Shown here piece by piece: positions 29,072 through 38,148 of a DNA stretch of 64,000 bases. The notes under the pieces are model-generated. The model did not search any database and was not told where the DNA came from. It saw only the letters and a list, made by a program, of their open reading frames with translations. Each line of letters opens with the position of its first letter. The first letter of the stretch is position 1. The stretch is from Gottschalkia acidurici 9a (GTDB lineage Bacteria > Bacillota > Clostridia > Tissierellales > Gottschalkiaceae). Both the position numbers and the translations under genes were made by a program. The stretch is taken from contig NC_018664.1 in assembly GCF_000299355.1 (NCBI RefSeq), forward strand, positions 1,782,380 to 1,846,379, read 5' to 3'.

Positions 29072-29752
29072 CTATACATTGTTTATTATTTTTTTAAATT
29101 TACAAATAACTCTATCATTTTTATAGTCATATAATTTAATATTGAATCTTTCATTTAAAAATTTACTGGCTTCATTTATGGCTATAAACGAATTTCTTTT
29201 ACAACATCTTGGTCCACCTATTTTTCCGAGGCTTATTAGAGTATTTCCTGTCATTTCATTTGCTAAACCCCAGTTTTTTTCTGTTAATGGTGTCGCTTCT
29301 GTTATCACACTTATAAATAATCCTGTTCCAACTCCCACACCACAGCTTCCGTAGTTTCCACATATTCCTCCCGGAATTTTTTCAGCTCTTTCTTTAGTAA
29401 CTTTAAGCTTTTCTTCTTTTATATCTTTTTTTCCCGAAGCATTGCAGTATGAGCTTAATAGCACTGCTGGAACTAGAAAATGATGCTCTGGACCATGCAT
29501 GTTTACTCTGCTATTTTGCATGAGTTCTATAGACATCTCTATTGGATTTGCTTTGTTAGTTGTTAAGCAATAGTTATATATGAGTTCAATTGAATCTTCA
29601 GAATGACAATTGTCACAAACATAATGTCCATGTTTGCAACTTACATTACTTTTATACTCTTCCGCGCAATACATGCACTTTAAGTATTTATCTTCTGATT
29701 TATACTCTAGTTCTTCTCCACATATCATACAGTTAACATTATGCTTTTCCAT
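29072..29752 (-). CDS. DUF5714-family cysteine-rich protein
   Basis: A 226-residue protein. The N-terminal third carries zinc-finger-like pairs: CMICGEEL, CMYCAEEY and a CKHGHYVCDNCHS cluster. The C-terminal part has the conserved segments GPEHHFLVPAVLLSSYCN, PGGICGNYGSCGVGVGTGLF and GGPRCCKRNSF, with paired cysteines. DUF5714 proteins occur near radical SAM enzymes or methyltransferases in anaerobes, but no such gene adjoins this one. Function unknown. The ATG follows AAGGAGAATTTAA. Confidence 0.78.
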   Translation of the reverse strand: MEKHNVNCMICGEELEYKSEDKYLKCMYCAEEYKSNVSCKHGHYVCDNCHSEDSIELIYNYCLTTNKANPIEMSIELMQNSRVNMHGPEHHFLVPAVLLSSYCNASGKKDIKEEKLKVTKERAEKIPGGICGNYGSCGVGVGTGLFISVITEATPLTEKNWGLANEMTGNTLISLGKIGGPRCCKRNSFIAINEASKFLNERFNIKLYDYKNDRVICKFKKIINNV

Positions 29753-29792
29753 TTAAATTCTCCTTAAACATTATGGTTTATTAATCATCTAC

Positions 29793-31532
29793 TTATCTAT
29801 AATCTTGTATTACAACTTGCAGATATCTATTGCCATTGTACTCATTTATAGAAGGCAGATAAGTTATGTCAAGTTCTACATTATTGGCTTGTCCATTAAA
29901 AGCTCTATTTAACTCTTCTTCTCCATACTTATTTATAATATACTTTTGCATTAATTCTATATCTCCAAAGTATACTCCAGTTACTATCCTGCCCTTTTTA
30001 TTTTGTAGTGACATCTTTATAATTTTATAGTCTCTACCTAGAATATCAATTTTTTTGACTATTATGCCTTTGTCAGCAAATATTGGCTTATGATTTCCTT
30101 TTCCAAATGGCTCTAACATATTTAATTCTTCTGCTAATTTTATCGATGCTACATTTATAGGTACATGAGCATCTATATATAGCTTTGGTAATAAATCATC
30201 TTCTGTTAAAGTTGTTGTACCATTCAATTCATATCTCAATTTATCTATATTTGATGAGTTTAGAGAAAAACCCGCGGCCATTGGATGCCCACCAAACTTA
30301 TTTAAAAGTTCTTTACATTTTGCTATCGCTTCAATCATATTATATTCTTCTATAGATCTTGCCGAAGCTTTAGAAATACCTTCCTCTGTCGAGTCTGTTA
30401 TTATTATAGTTGGTTTGTTATACTTATCTTTTATTCTTCCTGCTATAATCCCTGCTATACTTTCATGTATGCTAGGTTCATATGCTACTATTATTTTATC
30501 TTTTATAATATTACTTTCTTCTATTTTTTGTATAACTTTATCTACACCTTCAATAGTCATAGATTTTCGCTCTTCATTTAGTTTATGGAGTTTGTTAGCA
30601 TATTCTTCAGCCTTTTCTTGGCTATCTGTTAAGAAAAGCTCCACTGCTATATCTGCACTGTCTAATCTTCCTGATGCATTTATACATGGCCCTATTACGA
30701 ACCCTAATGAATAAGTTGTTATAGTTTTTCCTTCTAATCCTGTAGCTTTTATTAGTGCTCTTATACCTATATTTTTAGTCTCATTTATTCTTTTCAAGCC
30801 TTCTTTAACTATAATTCTATTTTCATCTACTAAGTCTACAACATCACAAACTGTAGCCATTGCAACAAATTCTAGTAGATTATAAGATTCCTCTATAGGA
30901 ACGTTCATTTCTTCATAAAGTACTTGAATAAACTTTAAAGCAACTCCAGCCCCACATAATTCTTTAAATGGGTAATTACAATCAACTCTCTTAGGATTTA
31001 TAACTGCATCTGCCTCCGGCAAAGTGTTAGGAACATCATGATGATCTGTTATTATAACCTTCATTCCTAGGTCTTTTGCAAGTTTCACAGAGTCTATTGC
31101 TGATATACCATTGTCACAAGTAATAATAACATCTATACCATCTTTATTAGCATTTTCTACAATTCTTTCATTAATACCATAACCATCTATAACCCTATGA
31201 GGAATAACGTAATCTACATTTGCTCCACATCTTTTCAATCCATTATATAATGTTAGAACAGATGAGTTTCCGTCTTGATCATAATCCCCGCATATTCTTA
31301 TTTTAAGATTATTTTCAATAGCTTTTTTCATAATACTTACACCTAACTCTATATCTTTCATAAGTCTAGGATTATGAAATTTGTCCATGCTTGGATTTAT
31401 AAAACTATCCATTAGTTCAAAACCACTTATATTTCTATTTAGCATTATTCTGCAAATAAGCTCACTCACTCCAAGTGTATTCGATATTTTCTTATAATCT
31501 GCTTTGACATTTCTTAATAACCATTTCTGCAA
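29793..31532 (-). CDS. recJ: single-stranded-DNA-specific exonuclease RecJ
   Basis: A 579-residue DHH-family 5'-3' exonuclease used in recombination and repair. Metal motifs are GDYDQDG (82-88) and DHH (163-165). The DHHA1 segment GRIKDKYNKPTIIIT...GHPMAAGFS follows, then an OB-fold C-terminus. Length is at the short end of the family. The start is TTG at 31532 after GGGGGAACTAGATT. It begins 3 bases after the UbiB-type gene. Confidence 0.94.
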   Translation of the reverse strand: MQKWLLRNVKADYKKISNTLGVSELICRIMLNRNISGFELMDSFINPSMDKFHNPRLMKDIELGVSIMKKAIENNLKIRICGDYDQDGNSSVLTLYNGLKRCGANVDYVIPHRVIDGYGINERIVENANKDGIDVIITCDNGISAIDSVKLAKDLGMKVIITDHHDVPNTLPEADAVINPKRVDCNYPFKELCGAGVALKFIQVLYEEMNVPIEESYNLLEFVAMATVCDVVDLVDENRIIVKEGLKRINETKNIGIRALIKATGLEGKTITTYSLGFVIGPCINASGRLDSADIAVELFLTDSQEKAEEYANKLHKLNEERKSMTIEGVDKVIQKIEESNIIKDKIIVAYEPSIHESIAGIIAGRIKDKYNKPTIIITDSTEEGISKASARSIEEYNMIEAIAKCKELLNKFGGHPMAAGFSLNSSNIDKLRYELNGTTTLTEDDLLPKLYIDAHVPINVASIKLAEELNMLEPFGKGNHKPIFADKGIIVKKIDILGRDYKIIKMSLQNKKGRIVTGVYFGDIELMQKYIINKYGEEELNRAFNGQANNVELDITYLPSINEYNGNRYLQVVIQDYR

Positions 31533-31535
31533 AAT

Positions 31536-33215
31536 CTAGTTCCCCCTTTTAGACTTACTTTTCCAACTTCTTATTGCTGATATTATAAATAAGAATCCTA
31601 TTATTAATCCTACTATATATCCTACTATACCTAATGCTGATACACCAAATATTTTTGGTTTCATTCCTGCGTGTATAACTATAGAGGATCCTAGTATAAG
31701 TGATGATATCATAAGGCTTAATGATAACTTATTAGTCATAGTATTTACTTCTTTTTCTAAATTTTCTAGTCCCTCGTGCTTCAAAGTAACTTTAATTTTA
31801 TTCTTTTCAGCTTTATTTAATAGTGAAAAAAGTTGTTTAGGCGCTTTCTTTAATGAATCATAGGCATTCGAAATAACCTTTGCTCCATCCAAAAAGTTAA
31901 GGTCTTTTAACTTCTTTAGATTTACCTCTTTTATTATTTTTTTTGATATATTCATAAAGTCAAATTGAGGATTTAATATTCTAGCTGTTCCTTCTATTGT
32001 AACTATAGATTTTACAAGTAAAGTGAGTTGAGGAGGAATTCTTAACTTGTGCTTATAAAGAATTATCAGCAGTTCATTTAATCCTTCTGCAAAATCAATT
32101 TTATTTATAGGTAAATCAAAGTAAAAATTTATTATATTATATATATCACTCTTTAGGGATACTTCATCAGTCTCTGATGTAATCATATCTATGTCCGATA
32201 GTTCTTCTACTATTTTATTTATATTTTTATCACTTGCTGCTTTTAAACAAGTTATTATAAGTTCTAGCATTAAATTATCTAAATAACCAACTACTCCAAA
32301 ATCAATAAAACTAATCACATCTTCACTTACTACTAATATATTTCCCGGGTGCGGATCACCATGAAATAATCCATATAGAAGAACTTGCTCCATAAATAGT
32401 TTAGCACCAATTTCCGATATCTTTTCTTTATTCCATCCTCTTTCTTCTATGCTTTTTATATCAATTACCTTTATACCGTTTATTTCTTCCATTATAAGTA
32501 TCTTTCTAGTAGTATAGTCCCAATAGATTTTAGGTATTAATATATTTTTGTTTTCTTTAAAATTTTCTCTAAATTTATGTGCATTATGTGCTTCATATGT
32601 ATAGTCAAGCTCTCTGTTTAAAGAGTATGCTAATTCTCTTATTATATCTGACGCCTTAATTATTCCTTCTTTATTAAACTTATCATCTATTATCCTAGCC
32701 ATACTTCTAAGAACACTTATATCATTATCTATTACTTCTTTTATATTTGGTCTCTGTATTTTTATTACTACACTTTCTCCTGTCTTTAACTTACCCTTGT
32801 GAACCTGACCTATTGATGCTGCTGCTAGAGGTTTTTCCTGAAACTCATCAAATACATCTTCTATAAAATATCCTGTTTCAGTATTAAATACTTTTCTAAC
32901 CTCTTCAACACTGAACTCATTTACGTTATCTTGCAATGACATTAGTTCTTCGACTATATCTTCTGGTATCAGATCGTATCTTGTACTTAATATTTGTCCT
33001 AATTTTACGAATGTAGGTCCTAGCTCCTGTAAAGCTAATTTTATTCTTTCACCTCTTGACAACCTCTTTACAAACTTATCTCTTATTCTTTTAAAAGGTA
33101 TGCCTTCACCTATAATCTCTGCTACCATTTCAAATCCGTATTTTGATAATATAGAAAGAATTTCTTTATATCTTTTAATATTTTTATACTTTGTAGTTAT
33201 CCTAAACCCTTCCAT
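31536..33215 (-). CDS. AarF/UbiB (ABC1) atypical kinase family protein
   Basis: A 559-residue protein of the UbiB/ADCK family. The KLGQILSTRYDLIP segment (KxGQ motif), the AAASIGQVHKG A-rich loop, an ATP lysine in VVIKIQRP, HGDPHPGNIL and DFGVVGYL (DFG) are all visible. Two hydrophobic segments near the C-terminus (about 505-555) anchor it to the membrane. The start at the ATG 33215 is set by AAGGAGTG just upstream; the in-frame start at 33269 would lie before it. In ubiquinone-free Clostridia the role is unknown. Confidence 0.87.
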   Translation of the reverse strand: MEGFRITTKYKNIKRYKEILSILSKYGFEMVAEIIGEGIPFKRIRDKFVKRLSRGERIKLALQELGPTFVKLGQILSTRYDLIPEDIVEELMSLQDNVNEFSVEEVRKVFNTETGYFIEDVFDEFQEKPLAAASIGQVHKGKLKTGESVVIKIQRPNIKEVIDNDISVLRSMARIIDDKFNKEGIIKASDIIRELAYSLNRELDYTYEAHNAHKFRENFKENKNILIPKIYWDYTTRKILIMEEINGIKVIDIKSIEERGWNKEKISEIGAKLFMEQVLLYGLFHGDPHPGNILVVSEDVISFIDFGVVGYLDNLMLELIITCLKAASDKNINKIVEELSDIDMITSETDEVSLKSDIYNIINFYFDLPINKIDFAEGLNELLIILYKHKLRIPPQLTLLVKSIVTIEGTARILNPQFDFMNISKKIIKEVNLKKLKDLNFLDGAKVISNAYDSLKKAPKQLFSLLNKAEKNKIKVTLKHEGLENLEKEVNTMTNKLSLSLMISSLILGSSIVIHAGMKPKIFGVSALGIVGYIVGLIIGFLFIISAIRSWKSKSKRGN

Positions 33216-33230
33216 ATATACACTCCTTGT

Positions 33231-33277
33231 ATAATAAAACTCCCTTTTGGATCTATTATAGATTACCAAAAAGGAGT
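33231..33277 (-). terminator. terminator of the scf-sec operon after secF
   Basis: On the minus strand ACTCCTTTTTGG pairs with CCAAAAGGGAGT (a wobble in the arm) and is followed by TTTTATTATAC. It comes right after the secF stop and just before the UbiB-type gene. Confidence 0.8.
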
Positions 33278-33285
33278 ACTTTTTA

Positions 33286-34152
33286 TTAGTTAGTTTGAGA
33301 TTTTTTAGTTTTTAAAATATACCATATTGGGCTTGCTACGAATATTGAAGAGTAAGTTCCTATTAATATACCTATTATTAAAGGTAAAGTAAACTCTTTT
33401 ATAGCTTCTACCCCTAATACATATAGTAGAGTTATAGTTACCAATGTTGTAAATGACGTTCCTAAAGTTCTTCTAATAGTTTGTTTTATACTACTATTAA
33501 TTAAATTCTCATAGTCTCTAGTGTTAGTGATTTTCAAGTTTTCTCTAATTCTATCAAATATTATAATTGTATCATTTATTGAATATCCTATTATAGTTAG
33601 TATAGCTGCTATAAAAGTACTATCTATCGGAAACTTAAATATGGAATAGATAGAAAACATCAATAGAATATCATGAACAAGGGATATAATTGCCGATAAT
33701 CCAAAATCTATTTCAAATCTAAAAGTTATATATATAAGTATACCTATAGATGAAATCACAATAGAAAGCAGAGCTTTATTTCTTATTTCGTTTCCCATAG
33801 ATGCGCCTATAGCCTGAACTTGCTTTGGTTGGTCAGCTTTTAAATTATATTTTTCTTTAAACTTATTAAATATCTCACCAGACTCTTTTCTGCTCAAGCT
33901 TAGACTACTTTTTATTATTACTTCTTCTTTATTTTTTCCAGCATGTATTACACTAGCATTTTTATCAAATTCACTTACTATCTTTTTAACTTCATTTACT
34001 GGAACTTGTTTTTCTAGATCTATTTGAATTAACGTTCCTCCAGTAAAGTCTATACCATAGTTTAGTCCTCTAACTCCTATTAAAGCCATACCTATAACTA
34101 TTGTAACTATAGATATTATAAAAAATATATTTCTATGCTTAATAAAGTTCAA
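33286..34152 (-). CDS. secF: protein translocase subunit SecF
   Basis: A 288-residue membrane protein with six predicted helices and one large outer loop after helix 1. It shows the D1 motif YGIDFTGGTLIQIDL and D4-like segments GYSINDTIIIFDRIREN. It pairs with SecD to use proton motive force in late steps of protein export. The start is TTG at 34152 after GGGGG. It is 15 bases after secD. Confidence 0.96.
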   Translation of the reverse strand: MNFIKHRNIFFIISIVTIVIGMALIGVRGLNYGIDFTGGTLIQIDLEKQVPVNEVKKIVSEFDKNASVIHAGKNKEEVIIKSSLSLSRKESGEIFNKFKEKYNLKADQPKQVQAIGASMGNEIRNKALLSIVISSIGILIYITFRFEIDFGLSAIISLVHDILLMFSIYSIFKFPIDSTFIAAILTIIGYSINDTIIIFDRIRENLKITNTRDYENLINSSIKQTIRRTLGTSFTTLVTITLLYVLGVEAIKEFTLPLIIGILIGTYSSIFVASPIWYILKTKKSQTN

Positions 34153-34167
34153 AATACTCTACCCCCT

Positions 34168-35433
34168 TTACGCTCCAAATAGCTTTTTATTTTTTCCTAA
34201 TTCAGTATTTGCAACTAATCTTAGTAAATATTTAGTTATAAATACTGCTGTTAACATAGATACAGCTAGTCCAATTATTAGTGTAACTCCAAAGCCTTTT
34301 ATCGGTCCTGTTCCAAGATAATATAGAACTACTCCTGCTATAAGAGTTGTAGTATTAGAGTCTATAACTGCTGTCAGTGCTCTACTATATCCTTTTTCAA
34401 CCGCAATCCTAACAGTTTTTCCTGCTTTTATCTCTTCTCTTATTCTTTCAAATATTACTATATTAGCATCTACTGCCATTCCTATCGATAATATAAGTCC
34501 TGCTATACCAGGTAGTGTTAACTTAACTTCTAATATACTCATTATTGTTAATACTATAAGTATATAAATAGTTAAACATATATCTGCTATAAATCCTGGC
34601 ACTCTGTAAACTAGTAACATAAATAAAAACATGATCGTTATTCCTATTGATCCAGCTTTTATACTTTTATCTAATGCTTCTAATCCTAAAGATGGTCCCA
34701 TAACTGAAGTTTGTACTTCTTTTAATTCTACTGGAAGTGCTCCTGCTCTTATTAAGTTAGCTAATTCTGTAGCTGATTCTATAGTAAAACCACCTTCTAT
34801 TACTGCCTGTCCATTAGTTATTTCTGTTCCTACAGCTGGGCTAGATATCGTTTTACCATCTAGTACTATATATAATATATTCTTTCCACGTTCAGTTTGT
34901 TTTGAAAGTCTTCCTGTAGCCTCTTTAAAAGCCTTTGTTCCTTCTTCATCGAAATGTAAAGATACCATTGGTGTATTAGCTGATGTATTTGATTGTTGGA
35001 ATGCAACATCAGACTTTTTAATATTCTTTCCCGTTAATATGACCTTTCCATCTGGATCTATAAACTGTAATTGAGCTGTTTTACCTATCATTTGGAAAGC
35101 TTGCTCAGTATCTTTTACTCCTGCCAATTCTATTCTTATTCTATCTTTTCCTTGAATAACTATGTTTGGCTCTGAAACTCCAAGAGTATCTACTCTTTGT
35201 CTGATTATAGACTTACTTTGTTCCATTTTCTTTGCTAGTTCTTTTCCAGTATCTTTAGTCTGTGCCTCTAGTTCTACATATACTCCCCCTGCTAAGTCTA
35301 GTCCTAGTTGCATCTTTTCTTTAATCGGAGGGATTTTATACTTTCCTAAGCTTAAACCAAATATAGCTGTATATGAAGAAATAACAACTAATATAAATAC
35401 TATTCCAAGAATCACATAGTTTCTTCTTTTCAA
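34168..35433 (-). CDS. secD: protein translocase subunit SecD
   Basis: A 421-residue membrane protein. It has an N-terminal helix, a long periplasmic-type domain from GLDLAGGVYVELEA, and a C-terminal five-helix bundle with GMAVDANIVIFERIREE. The first TTG at 35439 sits almost on the GGAGG, so I prefer the TTG at 35433, 8 bases away. No yajC is visible nearby. It is encoded just after the gamma-carbonic anhydrase gene, in the SCIFF operon. Confidence 0.94.
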   Translation of the reverse strand: MKRRNYVILGIVFILVVISSYTAIFGLSLGKYKIPPIKEKMQLGLDLAGGVYVELEAQTKDTGKELAKKMEQSKSIIRQRVDTLGVSEPNIVIQGKDRIRIELAGVKDTEQAFQMIGKTAQLQFIDPDGKVILTGKNIKKSDVAFQQSNTSANTPMVSLHFDEEGTKAFKEATGRLSKQTERGKNILYIVLDGKTISSPAVGTEITNGQAVIEGGFTIESATELANLIRAGALPVELKEVQTSVMGPSLGLEALDKSIKAGSIGITIMFLFMLLVYRVPGFIADICLTIYILIVLTIMSILEVKLTLPGIAGLILSIGMAVDANIVIFERIREEIKAGKTVRIAVEKGYSRALTAVIDSNTTTLIAGVVLYYLGTGPIKGFGVTLIIGLAVSMLTAVFITKYLLRLVANTELGKNKKLFGA

Positions 35434-35456
35434 TGCCAACTCCTCCTTTTCGTATT

Positions 35457-35960
35457 TTATTTTTTATGTTTTTCAGCATAAGTACAGTAGTCTAATGCTG
35501 ATTGTTTTAACTGTTCAATTTCTTCTTCGCTAAGTTTCCTTACTACCTTTGCAGGAGAACCTAATACTAGTGATCCTGCTGGTATTACTTTTCCAGGTGT
35601 AACTATACTTCCTGCTCCTATTAGGACATTATCTTCTATTTCCACTCCATCTAATATTATTGCTCCCATTCCAACTAAAACATTATCTCCGATCTTACAA
35701 GCATGTACTATAGCTTTGTGCCCTACTGTAACATAATCTCCTATTTCCGTACTATAATCTTTACTTATGTGTATTACTGTTCCATCCTGAATGTTTGTAT
35801 TCTTACCAATTTTTATAACATTTTCATCGCCTCTTAATACACATCCGTACCATATACTAGTATTTTCTCCTAATGTTACTCTACCTATTACTTCTGCGCT
35901 ATCTGCTACAAAGCAAGTTTCATGTATTTCTGGCTTTACACCTTCATATTCTATGATCAT
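35457..35960 (-). CDS. gamma-carbonic-anhydrase-family protein
   Basis: A 167-residue left-handed beta-helix protein with hexapeptide repeats (VLIGAGSIVTPG, VLVGMGAIILDG). The three zinc histidines are present: His64, His81 and His86 (TVIHIS, GHKAIVHA). This is the YrdA/PaaY type; carbonic anhydrase activity is plausible but variable in the family. It lies 14 bases after the SCIFF maturase gene and 18 bases before secD. Confidence 0.88.
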   Translation of the reverse strand: MIIEYEGVKPEIHETCFVADSAEVIGRVTLGENTSIWYGCVLRGDENVIKIGKNTNIQDGTVIHISKDYSTEIGDYVTVGHKAIVHACKIGDNVLVGMGAIILDGVEIEDNVLIGAGSIVTPGKVIPAGSLVLGSPAKVVRKLSEEEIEQLKQSALDYCTYAEKHKK

Positions 35961-35973
35961 TTACATTGTCCCC

Positions 35974-37323
35974 CTAGTTTAAATTAGCAGCGATAGATAT
36001 AGCACATTCTATTCTTTTCTTTTCCATTTCACAGCCTATTGTATAAGGTTTTTTTATATCTTTATTGAAGTTATAGGCATTAGCATGACATCCACCACTA
36101 CAATAAAATCTAGCCCAGCAACCATTACACTCTTCTTTTGTAAATACATTAGCTTGTCTAAATTCATCTATGAGTTTAGTATTTTGTATACCATCGTAAA
36201 TGTTTCCAATTTTAAAATCATCATTACCAACAAATTGATGACATGGGAATAAATCTCCTTCAGGTGTTACTGCTAAGTATTCAACTCCTGCACCACATCC
36301 CACAACTCTTTTTATAAAGCAAGGTCCTTGATTTAAATCTATCATGAAATGGAAGAAGCTAAATCCTTTACCTTCTTTTTTTGATTCTATATATTTAGCT
36401 GATAACTCTTCATACTCTTTCATTATTTTCTCTAAATGTTCTTCTAGTAATGCATAGTCATGTTCTGGACTTGCCACAACTGGTTCAACTGATATACTAT
36501 CAAAGCCCAGTTCATTTAAGTATAGTACGTCTTTAGAAAAATCTATATTTTTACTTGTAAAAGTTCCTCTTAGATAGTAAGATTTGTCTCCTCTTAGTTT
36601 AACGAACTCTAGGAATTTAGGTGTTATAACATCAAAGCTTCCTTTACCATTGCTAGTTGGTCTCATGTTATCATTTATTTCTTTTCTTCCATCCAAACTT
36701 AAAACTACGTTGTCCATATTTTCATTCATAAAGTTCATATTATCTTCGTCTAGTAATATACCATTTGTAGTTATTGTAAATCTAAAGTTTTTATTATATT
36801 CTTTCTCTAATTCTCTACCATAAGCTACTAGATCTTTTACAACATCAAAATTCATTAATGGTTCTCCACCAAAAAAGTCTACTTCTAAATTTCTTCTATT
36901 TCCTGAACTTTTAACTAGAAACTCTAAAGCTTTTTTCCCAACTTCTAAAGGCATGTATAGTCTTTCACCATGGAAGTCTCCTTGAGATGCAAAACAATAA
37001 TTACATCTTAGATTACAGTCATGGGCTACATGTAAACAAAGGGCTTTTACTATATTTTCTTCATTATATTTAAATTTACTTATGTCAGCCGGTTCACTAA
37101 ATAATAAGTCATTTTCTTTTAACGTATTTATCTCTTCGTATGCTTCTCTTATATTTTCTTCTAAATATTTATCTTTTAAATTTTTTACTATATATTCTAA
37201 ATCGTTATTTTCATATAAATCTATTATATCCCAGATTAAGTCGTCAACCACATGAACTGACCCACTATTTATATCTAGTACTATTTTTTTACTATTAAGC
37301 TCGAATTTATGCATCTTTACCAT
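35974..37323 (-). CDS. thioether cross-link-forming SCIFF peptide maturase
   Basis: A 449-residue radical SAM SPASM protein. A RiPP-precursor recognition-like N-terminal domain (about 1-85) precedes the cluster C103, C107, C110 (CNLRCNYC). The C-terminal SPASM part has cysteines in CGAGVEYLAVTPEGDLFPCH and in CNGCWARFYCSGGC. This is the scifF-associated maturase: it should install thioether bonds between cysteine sulfurs and partner residues of the SCIFF peptide encoded just upstream. The ATG at 37323 follows AGGAGGAAGTTTT. Confidence 0.92.
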   Translation of the reverse strand: MVKMHKFELNSKKIVLDINSGSVHVVDDLIWDIIDLYENNDLEYIVKNLKDKYLEENIREAYEEINTLKENDLLFSEPADISKFKYNEENIVKALCLHVAHDCNLRCNYCFASQGDFHGERLYMPLEVGKKALEFLVKSSGNRRNLEVDFFGGEPLMNFDVVKDLVAYGRELEKEYNKNFRFTITTNGILLDEDNMNFMNENMDNVVLSLDGRKEINDNMRPTSNGKGSFDVITPKFLEFVKLRGDKSYYLRGTFTSKNIDFSKDVLYLNELGFDSISVEPVVASPEHDYALLEEHLEKIMKEYEELSAKYIESKKEGKGFSFFHFMIDLNQGPCFIKRVVGCGAGVEYLAVTPEGDLFPCHQFVGNDDFKIGNIYDGIQNTKLIDEFRQANVFTKEECNGCWARFYCSGGCHANAYNFNKDIKKPYTIGCEMEKKRIECAISIAANLN

Positions 37324-37350
37324 AAAACTTCCTCCTAATTCATTTTGACA

Positions 37351-37378
37351 AAATTAAAAAGTAGTGGTTGCCCACTAC
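37351..37378 (-). terminator. hairpin between SCIFF peptide and its maturase
   Basis: On the minus strand GTAGTGG/CCACTAC with a GCAA-type tetraloop is followed by TTTTTAATTTT. It probably attenuates transcription so that the precursor outnumbers the enzyme. Confidence 0.75.
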
Positions 37379-37390
37379 CTTTATGTACAA

Positions 37391-37531
37391 CTATTTTTGT
37401 TCGCAAGTTTGATTTCCTACTGTACAAGAAGTTTTACAAGCTGATTGACATGAAGTTTGACATTCTCCACATCCACGGTTTTCTAAACCATTTTTCATGT
37501 TACTTCCACTTAAAGTTTTTATATGTTTCAT
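37391..37531 (-). CDS. SCIFF precursor peptide (six cysteines in forty-five)
   Basis: A 46-residue RiPP precursor starting MKHIKTLSGSNMKNGLENRG. It has exactly six cysteines, at 21, 24, 28, 32, 36 and 43, in the pattern CGECQTSCQSACKTSC. That is the family name feature, together with the adjacent maturase. The ATG at 37531 follows AGGAGGCATAGAT. It has its own promoter-like sequence and is separated from the maturase by a hairpin. SCIFF is nearly universal in Clostridia, and its final function is unknown. Confidence 0.93.
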   Translation of the reverse strand: MKHIKTLSGSNMKNGLENRGCGECQTSCQSACKTSCTVGNQTCEQK

Positions 37532-37572
37532 ATCTATGCCTCCTATTAACTTACTACTCTTTTACTATAGTA

Positions 37573-37601
37573 ATTATAACATAGTATGTTTTTTAAATAA
37601 A
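37573..37601 (-). promoter_or_regulatory. extended -10 promoter for the SCIFF operon
   Basis: On the minus strand TGTTATAAT (an extended -10, TATAAT at 37578-37573) has a poor -35 TTTATT 17 bases upstream. It lies just after the stop of the TIGR04086 gene and about 40 bases before the SCIFF start. Confidence 0.55.
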
Positions 37602-37604
37602 GTC

Positions 37605-37991
37605 CTATTTTAGATTGACTCCTATCATTCCACCTATTACACCTACTATTAAAACTATCCCACTTTTTATTAGTACATAACTATTTAAAACGAAGTCATT
37701 TACTAAACCTATGTTTAACAGTACCATTAGTGCCATATATGTAAGTCCTACTATCGCTCCATTTAACCATCCTTTTTGCTTTGTCTTTAAAGATATATAT
37801 ATAGCTCCTATAGTAACACTTAGTATCATTATTATAGAATTTGTTATAGGTAATATGTTTTCTGAAATACTGGTGTATATCATAAGAAAAGTTTGTATTA
37901 TTATAGATATCAAAGTTATTCCTATACTAATTAGGCCTGCCTTACTTATATCTTTAACATAATTAATGATTTTCTTTTCTTTACTACTCAA
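37605..37991 (-). CDS. TIGR04086-family membrane protein
   Basis: A small membrane protein with four hydrophobic segments and basic N-terminal residues. I place the start at the TTG at 37991, 7 bases after GGAGG, giving 128 residues starting MSSKEKKIINYVK; an in-frame ATG at 38015 precedes that site. This family commonly neighbours SCIFF and secDF in Clostridia. The function is unknown. Confidence 0.75.
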   Translation of the reverse strand: MSSKEKKIINYVKDISKAGLISIGITLISIIIQTFLMIYTSISENILPITNSIIMILSVTIGAIYISLKTKQKGWLNGAIVGLTYMALMVLLNIGLVNDFVLNSYVLIKSGIVLIVGVIGGMIGVNLK

Positions 37992-38074
37992 GTTTCCACC
38001 TCCCAAGCTAGTCATATCTATTTTAAGTTTTACTTTATATTTATGCTCATATATTTTTTTAATGTCAAAAAATA

Positions 38075-38123
38075 AAAATAAGAGATAGTATCTTTTTATT
38101 AAATAAATACTATCTCTTATTTT
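38075..38123 (-). terminator. terminator after the polysaccharide deacetylase
   Basis: AAAATAAGAGATAGTA pairs with TACTATCTCTTATTTT. On the minus strand the hairpin is followed by TTTTTGACA-type T-rich sequence. It lies between the deacetylase stop and the TIGR04086 gene. Confidence 0.82.
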
Positions 38124-38148
38124 ATTAAAACAAACTATTTCTATATTA

